NCBI GenBank assembly: GCA_020252485.1
Contig: JADCCX010000002.1
Span: 186,001 to 250,000, forward strand
Length of the DNA: 64,000 nt
Origin: Methylocystis sp.
GTDB taxonomy: Bacteria > Pseudomonadota > Alphaproteobacteria > Rhizobiales > Beijerinckiaceae
Direction of reading: 5' to 3'
In this document: piece by piece, positions 19,305 to 28,427 of the stretch
How the letters are laid out: each line of letters opens with the position of its first letter
Position numbering within the stretch: position 1 is the first letter of the stretch
Notes under the pieces: model-generated
The model's database searches: none
The model's input: only the letters and a program-made list of their open reading frames with translations
Told to the model about the DNA's origin: nothing
Translations under genes and position numbers: made by a program

Positions 19305-21122
19305 ATGGCCATCCGCCGACTCGACCCTGTCCTGATTGATCAGATCGCCGCCGGCGAGGTGATCGAGCGGCCTGCCGCCGCCGTGAAGGAGCTTGTCGAA
19401 AACGCGCTTGATGCCGGAGCCAGCCGCATCAGCGTCGAGATCGAAGGCGGCGGGCGCCGCCTGATCCGCATCACCGACGATGGCGCGGGCATGAGCGCCG
19501 CCGACCTCGATCTCGCGGTCGAGCGCCACGCCACCTCCAAATTGCCGGCGGGCGATCTCATGGCCATCCGGACGCTCGGGTTCCGTGGCGAGGCGCTGCC
19601 TTCCATCGCCTCGGTCTCGCGGCTCGAAATCCTGACGCGGCAGGCGGGCGGCCAATCGGGCGCGTCCATCCGTGTCGAGGGCGGCATCAAGCAGCCGGTG
19701 AAGCCGGCGGCCATGGCCAAGGGAACCCGCATCGAGGTGCGCGATCTCTTTTTCGCGACGCCCGCGCGGCTGAAATTCCTGAAAGGCGACCGCGCCGAGG
19801 GTCAGGCGGTCGCGCAGGTGGTGAAGCGATTGGCGATGGCCAATCCGCAGGCGCGATTCGCCTTCACCGGCGAAGGCGCCGCCAATTTCGAATATACGGC
19901 CTCGGGTGACGATGCCGGAGGCAGGCTTCTGAGGCTTGGGCAGGTGCTGGGCGCCGAATTCCGGGATAATGCCGTGGCGGTCGAAGCCGCGCGCGAGGGG
20001 CTGGCGATCAGCGGTTTCGCCGGGCTGCCGACCTTCCACCGCGCCACTTCGCAGGAGCAATATCTCTTCGTCAACGGCCGCCCGGTGCGTGACAAGCTCT
20101 TGGTGGGGGCGGTGCGTGCCGCCTATGCCGATTACCTGCCCGGCGACCGCCATCCCCTGCTGGCCTTGTTCCTCGATATCCATCCGGCGGAGGTGGATGT
20201 GAATGTGCATCCGGCGAAGACGGAGGTTCGCTTCCGCGATGCGGGGCTCGTGCGGGGCGTGCTGATCTCGGCGCTGAAGCAGGCGCTGGAGCAAGGCGCG
20301 CAGCGGGCCTCGTCCACCATCGGCGAACGGACGCTGGCGGCCTTCGCGGCCGAGCCGATGCTGCCGCGCCGGTTTTCGCCCGGCTATGCGCCGCAGCGGC
20401 CGGTGAACGGCGACTGGCGGCACTCCTGGGCCGCGCCGCAACCGGGTTTCAGCGACGCGCCGCAGGCCGCCTTCGACGCCTCGGGCCTGCCCATGGCGGA
20501 CCCGCGGGCGCATCTGTCTGACGCCTCGCCGGACCTGTTGGCCATGCCGCTCGGCGCGGCGCGGGCGCAATTGCACGACAGCTACATCATGGCCCAGACC
20601 GGGGATGGAATCGTCTTCGTGGACCAGCATGCTGCGCATGAGCGGCTCGTCTATGAGCGCCTCAAGCGCCAGCGGGCGGAGAACACCATTGCCCGGCAAC
20701 TCTTGCTGATCCCCGAGGTGATCGAACTTGATCCCGCCGATGCCGCGCGGCTGGCGGAAGCCGCGCCACAACTCGAGAGCCTCGGGCTGGCGCTCGAAGC
20801 TTTCGGTCCGGGCGCCGTGGCGGTCCGTGAGGTGCCGTCCGCCATCGAGAACGGGGACATTCGCGGCCTCGTGCAGGATATCGCCGACAATATCGCCGAA
20901 TGGGGCGGGCCACTGGCGCTCGAGCGGGCGGCGGACCATGTGCTGGCGACCTTCGCCTGCCATCATTCGGTGCGGGCAGGGCGGCGCATGAAGCCCGAGG
21001 AGATGAACGCGCTGCTGCGCGAGATGGAGCGGACGCCGGGTTCCGGCCAGTGCAACCATGGCCGCCCGACCTATGTCGAGCTGAAGCTCGCCGATATCGA
21101 GCGGCTGTTCGGACGCCGCTGA
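19305..21122 (+). CDS. mutL: DNA mismatch repair protein MutL
   Basis: MutL couples MutS mismatch recognition to downstream excision. The 605-residue protein starts MAIRRLDPVLIDQIAAGEVIERPAA, with the GHKL ATPase motifs ENALDAGA, DDGAGM, ATSKL and TLGFRGEALPSIASVSRLE. The FVNGRPV and VDVNVHPAKTEVRF segments belong to the transducer domain. The C-terminal dimerisation domain carries VDQHAAHERLVYE and ACHHSVRAGRRMKPEEM, and GQCNHGRPTY near the end. The motifs fit MutL from organisms without MutH, where MutL carries the endonuclease, but I did not confirm every active-site residue. Confidence 0.97.
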   Translation: MAIRRLDPVLIDQIAAGEVIERPAAAVKELVENALDAGASRISVEIEGGGRRLIRITDDGAGMSAADLDLAVERHATSKLPAGDLMAIRTLGFRGEALPSIASVSRLEILTRQAGGQSGASIRVEGGIKQPVKPAAMAKGTRIEVRDLFFATPARLKFLKGDRAEGQAVAQVVKRLAMANPQARFAFTGEGAANFEYTASGDDAGGRLLRLGQVLGAEFRDNAVAVEAAREGLAISGFAGLPTFHRATSQEQYLFVNGRPVRDKLLVGAVRAAYADYLPGDRHPLLALFLDIHPAEVDVNVHPAKTEVRFRDAGLVRGVLISALKQALEQGAQRASSTIGERTLAAFAAEPMLPRRFSPGYAPQRPVNGDWRHSWAAPQPGFSDAPQAAFDASGLPMADPRAHLSDASPDLLAMPLGAARAQLHDSYIMAQTGDGIVFVDQHAAHERLVYERLKRQRAENTIARQLLLIPEVIELDPADAARLAEAAPQLESLGLALEAFGPGAVAVREVPSAIENGDIRGLVQDIADNIAEWGGPLALERAADHVLATFACHHSVRAGRRMKPEEMNALLREMERTPGSGQCNHGRPTYVELKLADIERLFGRR

Positions 21123-21131
21123 GACAAGACC

Positions 21132-21710
21132 TTACCCGGCCGGCAGCATCCCGATCAGGATCTGCCCTTCGCCGGCTGCCCTCTGATCGAGCCGAACAAG
21201 CGGTTCGGGGAGGACGATCTCCAGTCCGGCGCGTTCCTCCAGGATGACGATGGCGCCAGGCGCGAGCCAGCCGCCGTCGAGCGCCGAGCGGAGCGCCCGC
21301 TCGCCGAGCCCTTTGCCATAGGGCGGGTCGCAGAAGGCCAGCGTGAAGGGCTCGAAGGGCGTCACCGGACCGAGCTTCGTGGCGTCACGGCGCAGAATGC
21401 GGCAGATGCCGCCGAGCCCCAGCGCCTCCACATGGCCGCGCTGCAGGCCGCGCGCTTCCGTCCCCTCATCGACCAGCACCGCATAAGCCGCGCCGCGCGA
21501 CAGCGCCTCGATCGCCAGCGCGCCGGTGCCGGCGAAGAGGTCGAGCACACGGGCGCCGGTGACCACATCGCCCTCGATCCCATGCTTGCCCAGCCCATGG
21601 GCGAGAATGTTGAAGATGGTTTCGCGCAAGCGGTCGGAGGTCGGGCGAATCGCATCCGAGCGCGGACCCTGCAGCACGCGGCCTTTCAGCCTGCCGCCGA
21701 CCACGCGCAT
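21132..21710 (-). CDS. rsmD: 16S rRNA (guanine(966)-N(2))-methyltransferase
   Basis: This 192-residue SAM-dependent methyltransferase modifies G966 of 16S rRNA in the 30S subunit. The N-terminus MRVVGGRLKGRVLQGP and IRPTSDRLRETIFNIL are RsmD signatures. The SAM site is VLDLFAGTGALAIEALSRGA, and the catalytic motif IV is FCDPPYGKG. It lies 3 bases downstream of the pseudouridine synthase gene on the same strand, a common rRNA-modification pair, and ends 9 bases from the convergent mutL. Confidence 0.95.
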   Translation of the reverse strand: MRVVGGRLKGRVLQGPRSDAIRPTSDRLRETIFNILAHGLGKHGIEGDVVTGARVLDLFAGTGALAIEALSRGAAYAVLVDEGTEARGLQRGHVEALGLGGICRILRRDATKLGPVTPFEPFTLAFCDPPYGKGLGERALRSALDGGWLAPGAIVILEERAGLEIVLPEPLVRLDQRAAGEGQILIGMLPAG

Positions 21711-21713
21711 CGA

Positions 21714-23789
21714 TCAGCCGCCGCGGCGGGGACCGCCGGGTTTCGGCCCCCGGGGCTTGAAGCCGCCGCCGCCGCCCGGCTTGCCGCCATAGCCGCCGCC
21801 GGATCGTTCACCCGAACCCTCGGAGCGCGAACCGCCAGACTTGAACCCGCCCGATTTGAATCCGCCGGATTTGAAATCGCGTGAGCGCCTGCCTTCCGGC
21901 TTGCCGGCAAAGCCGCGCTTCTCGCCATAGGAGCGGCTTTCGCCGCCGTTCCGGTCGCGGTCGCGCGGCGGCGGGCGGTCGCCATCGCGCCCTGGCGGAC
22001 GGTCCTCGAAGCGCCTGGGCGGCTTGTCATCGCGGTCGCGGAAGGAGCGTTCGCCATCCCTCTCGAAGCGCCTTGGCGGCGGCCGGTCGCCCCTGTCGCG
22101 GTCGCCGAAGGCCTTCTTGCCCTGATAGCCGCCGCGATCCGGGAATTCACGGCGTGGCGGGCGGCTGTCCTCGACGGGCGGGCGATCGGTCACGATGCGC
22201 TCGACGCGCACCTTGCGGCCCTCACGGTCGGCGGTTTCGCCCCGCGTCACCTTTAGCGCCTTGTCCTCGCCGGCATAGGCGGCGCGGCGGCGGGCCTGGA
22301 ATTCATCTTTGTCGAGCCGCTTGTGGCGCGGCTTCAGGGGTGCGTCGGCATCGCGGTAAACATTGCGTTCCGCCGGCCGCTCCGGCCGCACACCGGGCGG
22401 CGGCGCATAGGGATCGGTGAGATCGCCCAGCACGCGGCCGCGCGGCGCCTCCTCCTGCTCGCCGACAAAGCGCTTCGGCGGCCTGCGGTCATCCCGGTCG
22501 CCGGAAGGCCGGCGGTCGCTGAATTCCCGCCGCTCCGGGCGGTCAGGCCTTGAGGCCCTGTCGGGTCTTGAACCCCGCTCAGGCCGCGCATCCCGGTCAA
22601 TCCGGGCACGTGGGATTTCTTCAGGCTCAGGCTCGAGCTTCTCGCGGCGCGGCCCGTCGAAATCGGCGCCGGCTTCAGCGGCAAGCCGCTCGCCCAGCTG
22701 ATCCTTGAGCATCCGCGAGCGGATTTCCTCCGCAGCGCCCTCGCGCAGGTCGCCCAGCTGGAACGGGCCGAAGGAGATTCGGATCAGCCGGTTCACCATC
22801 AGGCCCAGATGCTCGAGCACCACCTTCACTTCGCGGTTCTTGCCTTCGCGCAGGTCGAGCGTCAGCCAGGCATTGGTCCCCTGTGTGCGGTCGAGCGTGG
22901 CGAAGATCGGCTCGTAATCGATCCCGTCGATGCTGACGCCGTCCTTCAGGCGGTCCAGCGCCTCCTGCGTGGTCGCGCCATGCGCTCTGACGCGGTAGCG
23001 CCGCAGCCAGGCGGTATCGGGATGGGCGAGCACCCGGGCGAGGCCGCCGTCGTTGGTGAGCAGCAGCAGCCCCTCGGTGTTGATGTCGAGGCGTCCGATG
23101 GAGACGACGCGGGGGAGGTCTTCCGGGAGGTTGTCAAAGACGGTCGGGCGGCCCTCCGGGTCGCTCTCGGTCGTCACGAGGCCGGCCGGCTTGTGATAGA
23201 GCCAGAGCCGCGTGCGCTCGCGTTCTGGCAGCGGCTCGCCATCCACGACAACCTTGTCGGCGGCGGTGATGTTGAGCGCCGGGCTGTCGATCACCGCACC
23301 GTTGACGCTGACGCGGCCTTCCGCGATCCACTCCTCCGCATCGCGCCTGGAGCAGAGGCCCGCGCGCGCCATCACCTTGGCGATGCGCTCGCCATCGGGG
23401 TTCCAGGCGGCGTCATCACGGGGTTTGGGCCGGGGGCGGAATGTCCGTTCACCCGCAGGGCGCTCCGGGCGGGGGCCGTCGAATTTCGGCCGGTCAAATC
23501 TGGGCCGGTCGCCATCCCTGTCGAAACGGCGCGGAGGGCCACGGTCGGAGAAACTGCGTTCGCCACCCTCGCGCTTGGCGAATGGCGGACGATCCCCGTC
23601 CCGCTCGAAACGGCGCGGGGGGCGATCGGAGAAGCTGCGCTCGCCCTCCTCGCGTTTGCGGAATGGCCGCTCGCCGCCGCCGGGGCGCTTGCCGGAGGCA
23701 GGACGGAAAGGCTTGTCGCCATCCCTGCGAGGGGGACCGCCGCGGCCGCCCTGGCGGGGCGGACGGCCTTGATGTCTATCGTCGCTCAT
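21714..23789 (-). CDS. pseudouridine synthase (RluB/RsuA family) with long low-complexity tails
   Basis: The folded core, at roughly residues 140-380, has an S4 RNA-binding domain ([21 protein letters not shown]) and a catalytic domain. The catalytic aspartate is in [19 protein letters not shown], and [18 protein letters not shown] follows. These are RluB/RsuA hallmarks; the enzyme should isomerise a uridine of rRNA. Flanking it are unusually long Arg/Asp/Pro/Gly-rich tails (about 140 and 310 residues of a total of 691), including a triple FKSGG and RGG-like stretches. Two ATGs (23792 and 23789) are adjacent; the second is better spaced from AGGG. Confidence 0.9.
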   Translation of the reverse strand: MSDDRHQGRPPRQGGRGGPPRRDGDKPFRPASGKRPGGGERPFRKREEGERSFSDRPPRRFERDGDRPPFAKREGGERSFSDRGPPRRFDRDGDRPRFDRPKFDGPRPERPAGERTFRPRPKPRDDAAWNPDGERIAKVMARAGLCSRRDAEEWIAEGRVSVNGAVIDSPALNITAADKVVVDGEPLPERERTRLWLYHKPAGLVTTESDPEGRPTVFDNLPEDLPRVVSIGRLDINTEGLLLLTNDGGLARVLAHPDTAWLRRYRVRAHGATTQEALDRLKDGVSIDGIDYEPIFATLDRTQGTNAWLTLDLREGKNREVKVVLEHLGLMVNRLIRISFGPFQLGDLREGAAEEIRSRMLKDQLGERLAAEAGADFDGPRREKLEPEPEEIPRARIDRDARPERGSRPDRASRPDRPERREFSDRRPSGDRDDRRPPKRFVGEQEEAPRGRVLGDLTDPYAPPPGVRPERPAERNVYRDADAPLKPRHKRLDKDEFQARRRAAYAGEDKALKVTRGETADREGRKVRVERIVTDRPPVEDSRPPRREFPDRGGYQGKKAFGDRDRGDRPPPRRFERDGERSFRDRDDKPPRRFEDRPPGRDGDRPPPRDRDRNGGESRSYGEKRGFAGKPEGRRSRDFKSGGFKSGGFKSGGSRSEGSGERSGGGYGGKPGGGGGFKPRGPKPGGPRRGG
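23521..23688. repeat. in-frame 84-bp tandem duplication inside the pseudouridine synthase gene
   Basis: Two adjacent copies of about 84 bases (23521-23604 and 23605-23688) share the block starting TCGAAACGGCGCGG and the GGAGAA..CTGCG..TCGCC segment, with scattered substitutions. Each encodes 28 residues containing GERSFSDR..PRRFxRDGDRP. Because the unit length is a multiple of three, copy-number change would keep the frame. Confidence 0.7.
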
Positions 23790-23811
23790 CATGCCCTGAT
23801 AACAGCATGAC

Positions 23812-24300
23812 ATGGGCAAGGCGAGCAGCGTTTCCGGCCGCGATGGCAGAGATGCGATCTGGGAACTGGCCTTCGCGGAGGCGAAGGCCGCCGCAGCGCG
23901 CGGCGAAACGCCTGTCGGCGCGGTGATTGTGCAGGACGGCGCGGTGCTCGCCGCCGCAGGCAACCGGACGCTTGAGCTGAAGGATCCGACCGCCCATGCG
24001 GAGGTTCTCGCCATCCGCATGGCCTGCGAGAAGGCCGCAAGCGAGCGGTTGCCCCATGCCGATCTCTACGTCACGCTGGAGCCCTGCACGCTTTGCGCAG
24101 CCGCCATCTCCTTCGCAAGGCTGCGCCGCCTTTATTACTCCGCCAGTGATCCCAAGGGCGGCGGGGTGGAGAATGGCCCCCGCTTCTTCAGCCAGCCGGC
24201 CTGCCACCATGCGCCCGAGGTCTATGGCGGCTTTCGGGAGCAGGAGGCCGCTGCATTGCTCAAGGCCTTCTTCCGGGAGCGCAGGTCAGGCGGAAGATAG
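23812..24300 (+). CDS. tadA: tRNA adenosine(34) deaminase (nucleoside deaminase)
   Basis: TadA converts wobble A34 of tRNA-Arg(ACG) to inosine. The 162-residue protein has the zinc deaminase motifs [11 protein letters not shown] (HAE) and [10 protein letters not shown] (PCxxC), and [19 protein letters not shown], the extension typical of TadA. An early TPVGAVIV completes the fold. The ATG at 23812 is 22 bases from the divergent pseudouridine synthase start, so its promoter must overlap that gene. It converges on the phosphatase gene with 3 bases between. Confidence 0.94.
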   Translation: MGKASSVSGRDGRDAIWELAFAEAKAAAARGETPVGAVIVQDGAVLAAAGNRTLELKDPTAHAEVLAIRMACEKAASERLPHADLYVTLEPCTLCAAAISFARLRRLYYSASDPKGGGVENGPRFFSQPACHHAPEVYGGFREQEAAALLKAFFRERRSGGR

Positions 24301-24303
24301 CCT

Positions 24304-24813
24304 TCAGATCTCGATCCTGAACGGCACGCCCTCGTAGCAATCCGCGCCCCGGCCGATCCGTTCGGCGGCGGCCATCATGCGGCCGTTGCGCTTCAGGATG
24401 GCATCCGCCACGGCCACCAGCCGGAGGTTGGGCGTCGCTGTCGGCGAGCGGGCGCGAATGAGATCCGCCACCGCCTGTTCGTCCCGCGCCGGATCGAGCG
24501 CGCAGGTGGTGATGAGCGCCGCAGCGGTCGAGCGGCTGACACCGGCGTAGCAATGCACCACCATCGGACGCTGGCGATCCCATTGGCGGACGAAACCGAG
24601 CAGTTGGCGCACATGGCCCTCGGCGGGGGTGATATGTCCGTCCAGCGGCTCGATGATATCGCTCATCGCGATATAGAGGTGCCGCTCGGCGGCAATCGAG
24701 GGCGGACGCGTCACGGGCGTCTGGGCGTTGATCAGGGTCAGCACATGGCTGGCGTCGATTTCCGCAACCGTCTTGCCGAGCCGCGCCAGGGAGCAGACCT
24801 GAAGATAAGGCAT
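24304..24813 (-). CDS. protein tyrosine/dual-specificity phosphatase-like protein
   Basis: This 169-residue protein contains the cysteine-phosphatase P-loop HCYAGVSRST (CX5R) at about residue 87, and an upstream aspartate region (SDIIEPLDGHITP) that may supply the general acid. It belongs to the small tyrosine-phosphatase family often found beside HD-domain hydrolases in this order. Its ATG overlaps the HD gene stop by 1 base. The substrate is unknown; small phosphorylated molecules are as likely as proteins. Confidence 0.87.
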   Translation of the reverse strand: MPYLQVCSLARLGKTVAEIDASHVLTLINAQTPVTRPPSIAAERHLYIAMSDIIEPLDGHITPAEGHVRQLLGFVRQWDRQRPMVVHCYAGVSRSTAAALITTCALDPARDEQAVADLIRARSPTATPNLRLVAVADAILKRNGRMMAAAERIGRGADCYEGVPFRIEI

Positions 24814-25445
24814 CAGCTATTCCCCCCTATGCCGCCTTCGTCACCGGCGAGCGCCGCGAACCGCGCAAGAAACGCGCTTTGCGCCTTTTCCGTCGTCCAC
24901 GGATCGAGCAGGGCGAGAATAGGCTTCGGCAGGCGGACTGGTCTACCGAAAAACCGTTCCGCCTCTTCGATGGAGAAACCGGCAAGCGTGGTTGCCTCGT
25001 GCCAAGCGGCGATGGCGTCGGCATCCTTCGTCAGCCGCCTGACCGCGCCCTTGATTTCCGGCGGCAGACCGAAGCGGAGCATGACCGCCGCCAGGATGCG
25101 GGCCTCGACGCCCTTATAGGCGTCGCCGAGCACCGCCTTGAACGGCGAGATGATGTCGCCGATCACATATTCCGCCGCATCATGCAGCAGGACCACCAGG
25201 GCCGTTCTCGGGGACAATTCGAGCAATGTATGCTGGGCGATGGCTTCCACCAGCAGCGAATGCTGGGCGACCGAAAAGGAATGGGGCCCTATGGTCTGGC
25301 CGTTCCAGCGCGCGACGCGGGCGAGCCCATGGGCGATATCCTCGATCTCCACATCGAAGGGCGAGGGATCGAGCAGATCCAGCCGCCGCCCTGACAGCAT
25401 GCGCTGCCAGGCGCGCGGCGGCGTGGCCTTTCCGCTTCGGCTCAC
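24813..25445 (-). CDS. HD domain-containing hydrolase (5'-nucleotidase/phosphohydrolase type)
   Basis: The 210-residue protein carries an HD-domain metal site (SVAQHSLLVEAIA, then LHDAAEYVIGDI) resembling YfbR/YedJ-type phosphohydrolases. Its N-terminus RAWQRMLSGRRLDLLDPSP is shared with homologues. The start is GTG at 25445, overlapping the tag stop by 4 bases (GTGA); a longer in-frame ORF upstream is only the antiphase of tag. It forms a compact operon tag-HD-phosphatase. The substrate is most likely a nucleotide or nucleoside phosphate, by family inference only. Confidence 0.85.
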   Translation of the reverse strand: MSRSGKATPPRAWQRMLSGRRLDLLDPSPFDVEIEDIAHGLARVARWNGQTIGPHSFSVAQHSLLVEAIAQHTLLELSPRTALVVLLHDAAEYVIGDIISPFKAVLGDAYKGVEARILAAVMLRFGLPPEIKGAVRRLTKDADAIAAWHEATTLAGFSIEEAERFFGRPVRLPKPILALLDPWTTEKAQSAFLARFAALAGDEGGIGGNS

Positions 25446-26071
25446 CGTTTCACGATCCGGACATGCTGCGCGAGTTCCGCCACCTCGGCATGCCGGAAGC
25501 AGCCGGTGAGGTGGTCGTTCACCAGGCCGCAGGCCTGCATGAAGGCATAGACGATGGTCGGCCCGCAGAAGGTGAAGCCGCGGGCCTTCAGGTCCCGCGC
25601 GATCGCCTGGCTGACCTTGTTTTCCGCGGGGACAGCCGAGCGGCCCGTGAGATTGGATTGAACCGGCCGGCCATCGACGAAGCTCCAGAGGTAATGCGCG
25701 AAGCCGCCCTTTTCCTGGAGATCGAGGAAGACCCTTGCCGAAGGCACAGTGCCCGCGATCTTGGCCCTGTTGCGGATGATGCCCGCATCCTGCATGAGCG
25801 CCTCGATCTTCTCCGGCGTGTAGCGCACGATCTTTCCGGCGTCGAAGCCATCGAAGGCGCGGCGGAAGTTGTCGCGCTTGCGCAGGATCGTGATCCACGA
25901 GAGCCCGGCCTGAAAACCGTCGAGCAGCAGCTTTTCAAAGAGCGCGCGGTCGTCGGTCTCCGGCACGCCCCAGTCGGTGTCGTGATAGGCGACATAGAGC
26001 GGGTCTATGCCCGGCCACCAGCAGCGGGTCCTGCCATCGGCATGGGTAATGAGGCTTACGGGTTCGGACAT
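25442..26071 (-). CDS. tag: DNA-3-methyladenine glycosylase I
   Basis: Tag excises N3-methyladenine from DNA to start base-excision repair. The 209-residue protein shows RCWWPGIDPLYVAYHDTDWGVPETDD with the conserved catalytic region, then FEKLLLDGFQAGLSWITILRKRDNFRRAF, and later FVDGRPVQSN and the zinc-binding GCFRHAEVAEL. The length matches the family. The ygfZ gene ends 46 bases upstream on the same strand. Confidence 0.96.
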   Translation of the reverse strand: MSEPVSLITHADGRTRCWWPGIDPLYVAYHDTDWGVPETDDRALFEKLLLDGFQAGLSWITILRKRDNFRRAFDGFDAGKIVRYTPEKIEALMQDAGIIRNRAKIAGTVPSARVFLDLQEKGGFAHYLWSFVDGRPVQSNLTGRSAVPAENKVSQAIARDLKARGFTFCGPTIVYAFMQACGLVNDHLTGCFRHAEVAELAQHVRIVKR

Positions 26072-26117
26072 CGGGCGCTCATGAATCGGGCCGGAAGCTT
26101 AACCCGTTGCGCCGGGC

Positions 26118-27011
26118 TTATGGAAGCGGCCAGTCCGCCCGCCACCAGGCCGGCTTGACAGGGGTTGCCGCATGGCCGCCCGTCGTGATGGGAATACCCG
26201 AGGCCATGGCATCCGCCGCGCGGTCCAGCCGCAGCATGGCGAGGCCGATGTCTGCCGACGCCGTGCCCGTCGTGCCAAGCGGCTTGTCGCCCGCCATGAC
26301 CGGGCAGCCCTCGGGCGCCGCGAACCCGTCCGGATAAGAGAGCTGCACCAGCCGGGTGCGGGCGGTGCCGCGGTGCTGCATGCGCGAGACGACCTCCTGC
26401 CCGATGTAGCAGCCCTTCCTGAAATCGATGCCGCCAAGCTGGTCCATGTTGATCTCATGGGGAAAGGTCTCGCCAAGGGTGAAGTCCAGCCCGGCCTCGC
26501 CGATCCCCAGGCCGGCGCGATGGGCGTGGTAGTCCGATCCCTCCACGGCTGCCGCCCCCAGCGATTCGATCACCTCTTCGGTCTGGCTTCGGTGGGCGAT
26601 CACCCGCAGGCCGAGAGCGGGCAACCTCGGATCAGCGAAGGCGATCCCGAGTTCGGCCGGGTCCGCCGCGCCGCCATAGACGGCCACGACGCCCAGTTCG
26701 TCCGATAGCTCTTCGACGGCGACCTTGGCGCGCAGCTTGTAGAAGCCGAGCCGCCGGGCCAGTTCGGCAGCCGCGAGCAACGGAACGTCGCAATAGAACC
26801 CGCCGCCATCCTCCACCGTGGCTTCTGTCACGAAGAACTCGGCGATCAGCTTGCCCTGCGGCGTCAGCAGCGCGGTATGGACCGCGCGGCCGGGCGCGAC
26901 ATGCGCCATGCTGTTGGTCAACAGATTGTCGAGGAAGCCCCGCGCATCCTGGCCGGTGATCCTGACGACGCCCCGGTTCACCAGACCCACAGCTTTCAGT
27001 CGATCCGGCAT
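26118..27011 (-). CDS. ygfZ: folate-binding protein YgfZ (Fe-S cluster repair/assembly factor)
   Basis: The 297-residue protein is related to the glycine-cleavage T-protein. It carries the diagnostic motif KGCYIGQEVVSRM near residue 200, a conserved cysteine that acts in Fe-S cluster maintenance. The N-terminus MPDRLKAVGLVNRGVVRITGQDARGFLDNLLTN is typical. The ATG at 27011 is used because conservation begins there; a longer in-frame extension covers only the antisense of the dihydroorotase-like gene. It is divergent from the dihydroorotase-like gene by 81 bases. Confidence 0.93.
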   Translation of the reverse strand: MPDRLKAVGLVNRGVVRITGQDARGFLDNLLTNSMAHVAPGRAVHTALLTPQGKLIAEFFVTEATVEDGGGFYCDVPLLAAAELARRLGFYKLRAKVAVEELSDELGVVAVYGGAADPAELGIAFADPRLPALGLRVIAHRSQTEEVIESLGAAAVEGSDYHAHRAGLGIGEAGLDFTLGETFPHEINMDQLGGIDFRKGCYIGQEVVSRMQHRGTARTRLVQLSYPDGFAAPEGCPVMAGDKPLGTTGTASADIGLAMLRLDRAADAMASGIPITTGGHAATPVKPAWWRADWPLP

Positions 27012-27092
27012 GACGAGGGGGTCTCCGCGCTTGAGGTCTATCTCCCCGTTACGTAAGGCTTGGGCGGCAAGGCCACAAGCACAGGCGATCCG

Positions 27093-28427
27093 ATGGCGCA
27101 AACATTCGACATGATCCTCAAGGGCGGCGCCGTCGTGAACCATGATGGCACCGGGCTACGGGATGTTGGCATTACGGCGGGCCGCATCGCCGCCATCGGC
27201 AGCCTCACGGGCGCGAGCGCCGGCGAGACGATCGATTGCACCGGCCTTCACGTGCTGCCCGGCGTGATCGACAGCCAGGTGCATTTCCGCGAGCCCGGCC
27301 TGACCCATAAGGAAGATCTCGAGACCGGCTCGCGCGCGGCGGTGCTGGGCGGCGTGACGGCGGTCTTCGAGATGCCGAACACCAACCCGCTGACGACATC
27401 CGCCGAGGCGCTCGATGGGAAGCTGAAAGCCGCGCATCACCGCATGCATTGCGACTTCGCCTTCTGGGTTGGCGGCACGCATGAGAACGCCAGGGACGTG
27501 CCCGAACTGGAACGCCTGCCCGGCACGCCAGGCATCAAGGTTTTCATGGGATCTTCGACGGGCTCGCTGCTGGTCGAGGATGACGAAGGCGTTCGCCAGA
27601 TCCTCAAACGCACGCGGCGCCGCTCAGCCTTCCATTCGGAGGACGAGGCCCGGCTGCGCGAGCGCATGGGCGAGCGTGTGCCGGGCGATCCCTCCTCCCA
27701 TCCGGTCTGGCGGGATGTGGAAACCGCCTTGCGCTGCACGCGGCGCCTTGTTGCCATCGCGCGCGAGACAGGCGCGCGCATCCATGTTCTGCATATTTCC
27801 ACCGCAGAGGAGATCGCCTGTCTCGCCAAACACAAGGATGTGGCGACCTGCGAAGCGACGCCTCACCATCTGACGCTGGTCGCGCCGGATTGCTACCAGC
27901 GCCTCGGCGCCTATGCGCAGATGAACCCGCCGGTGCGGGATGAGACCCACCGCAGGGGCATCTGGGCGGGTGTCCAGCAGAGCGTGGTCGACGTGCTGGG
28001 TTCGGACCACGCGCCCCATACCCGCGAGGAGAAGGAGCATGCCTATCCCGCGACCCATTCCGGCATGACGGGTGTGCAGACGTTGGTGCCCATCATGCTC
28101 GATCATGTGAACGTCGGCCGGCTGACGCTGGAGCGGTTCGTCGATCTCACCAGCGCCGGTCCCAAGCGGCTTTTCGGCATCGCGCGCAAGGGCCGGATCG
28201 CGGTGGGATACGATGGCGATTTCACCATCGTCGATCTCAAGCGCCGCCAGACCATCCGCAACGAATGGATCGCGTCGCGATGCGGCTGGACGCCTTACGA
28301 CGGCGTCGAGGTGACCGGCTGGCCTGTCGGAACCATCCTGCGCGGCCGCCGCGTGATGTGGGAGGGAAGCCTCTCGGAGCCGTCCGCCGGCGAAGCCGTT
28401 TGCTTCGAAGAGGCGCTGTCGCCGTAG
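27093..28427 (+). CDS. dihydroorotase-like amidohydrolase (class I), DxQxH variant
   Basis: This 444-residue amidohydrolase should hydrolyse a cyclic amide such as dihydroorotate. The first metal motif reads DSQVHFREPG, so the first histidine of HxH is replaced by glutamine. The other ligands are present: the carbamylated-lysine motif GIKVFMGSSTG, FHSEDE, HVLHISTAEE and DVLGSDHAPHT. As I recall, the Gln form is shared by related Hyphomicrobiales proteins annotated as dihydroorotase, so it is probably a subfamily trait and not damage. There is no pyrB beside it. A stretch of 7 T bases lies at 28454-28460. Confidence 0.83.
   Translation: MAQTFDMILKGGAVVNHDGTGLRDVGITAGRIAAIGSLTGASAGETIDCTGLHVLPGVIDSQVHFREPGLTHKEDLETGSRAAVLGGVTAVFEMPNTNPLTTSAEALDGKLKAAHHRMHCDFAFWVGGTHENARDVPELERLPGTPGIKVFMGSSTGSLLVEDDEGVRQILKRTRRRSAFHSEDEARLRERMGERVPGDPSSHPVWRDVETALRCTRRLVAIARETGARIHVLHISTAEEIACLAKHKDVATCEATPHHLTLVAPDCYQRLGAYAQMNPPVRDETHRRGIWAGVQQSVVDVLGSDHAPHTREEKEHAYPATHSGMTGVQTLVPIMLDHVNVGRLTLERFVDLTSAGPKRLFGIARKGRIAVGYDGDFTIVDLKRRQTIRNEWIASRCGWTPYDGVEVTGWPVGTILRGRRVMWEGSLSEPSAGEAVCFEEALSP

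Noticed and set aside
19230-21059. 609-codon open frame opposite mutL
   Set aside because: It is an antisense shadow of mutL, rich in Arg/His/Gly and without motifs.
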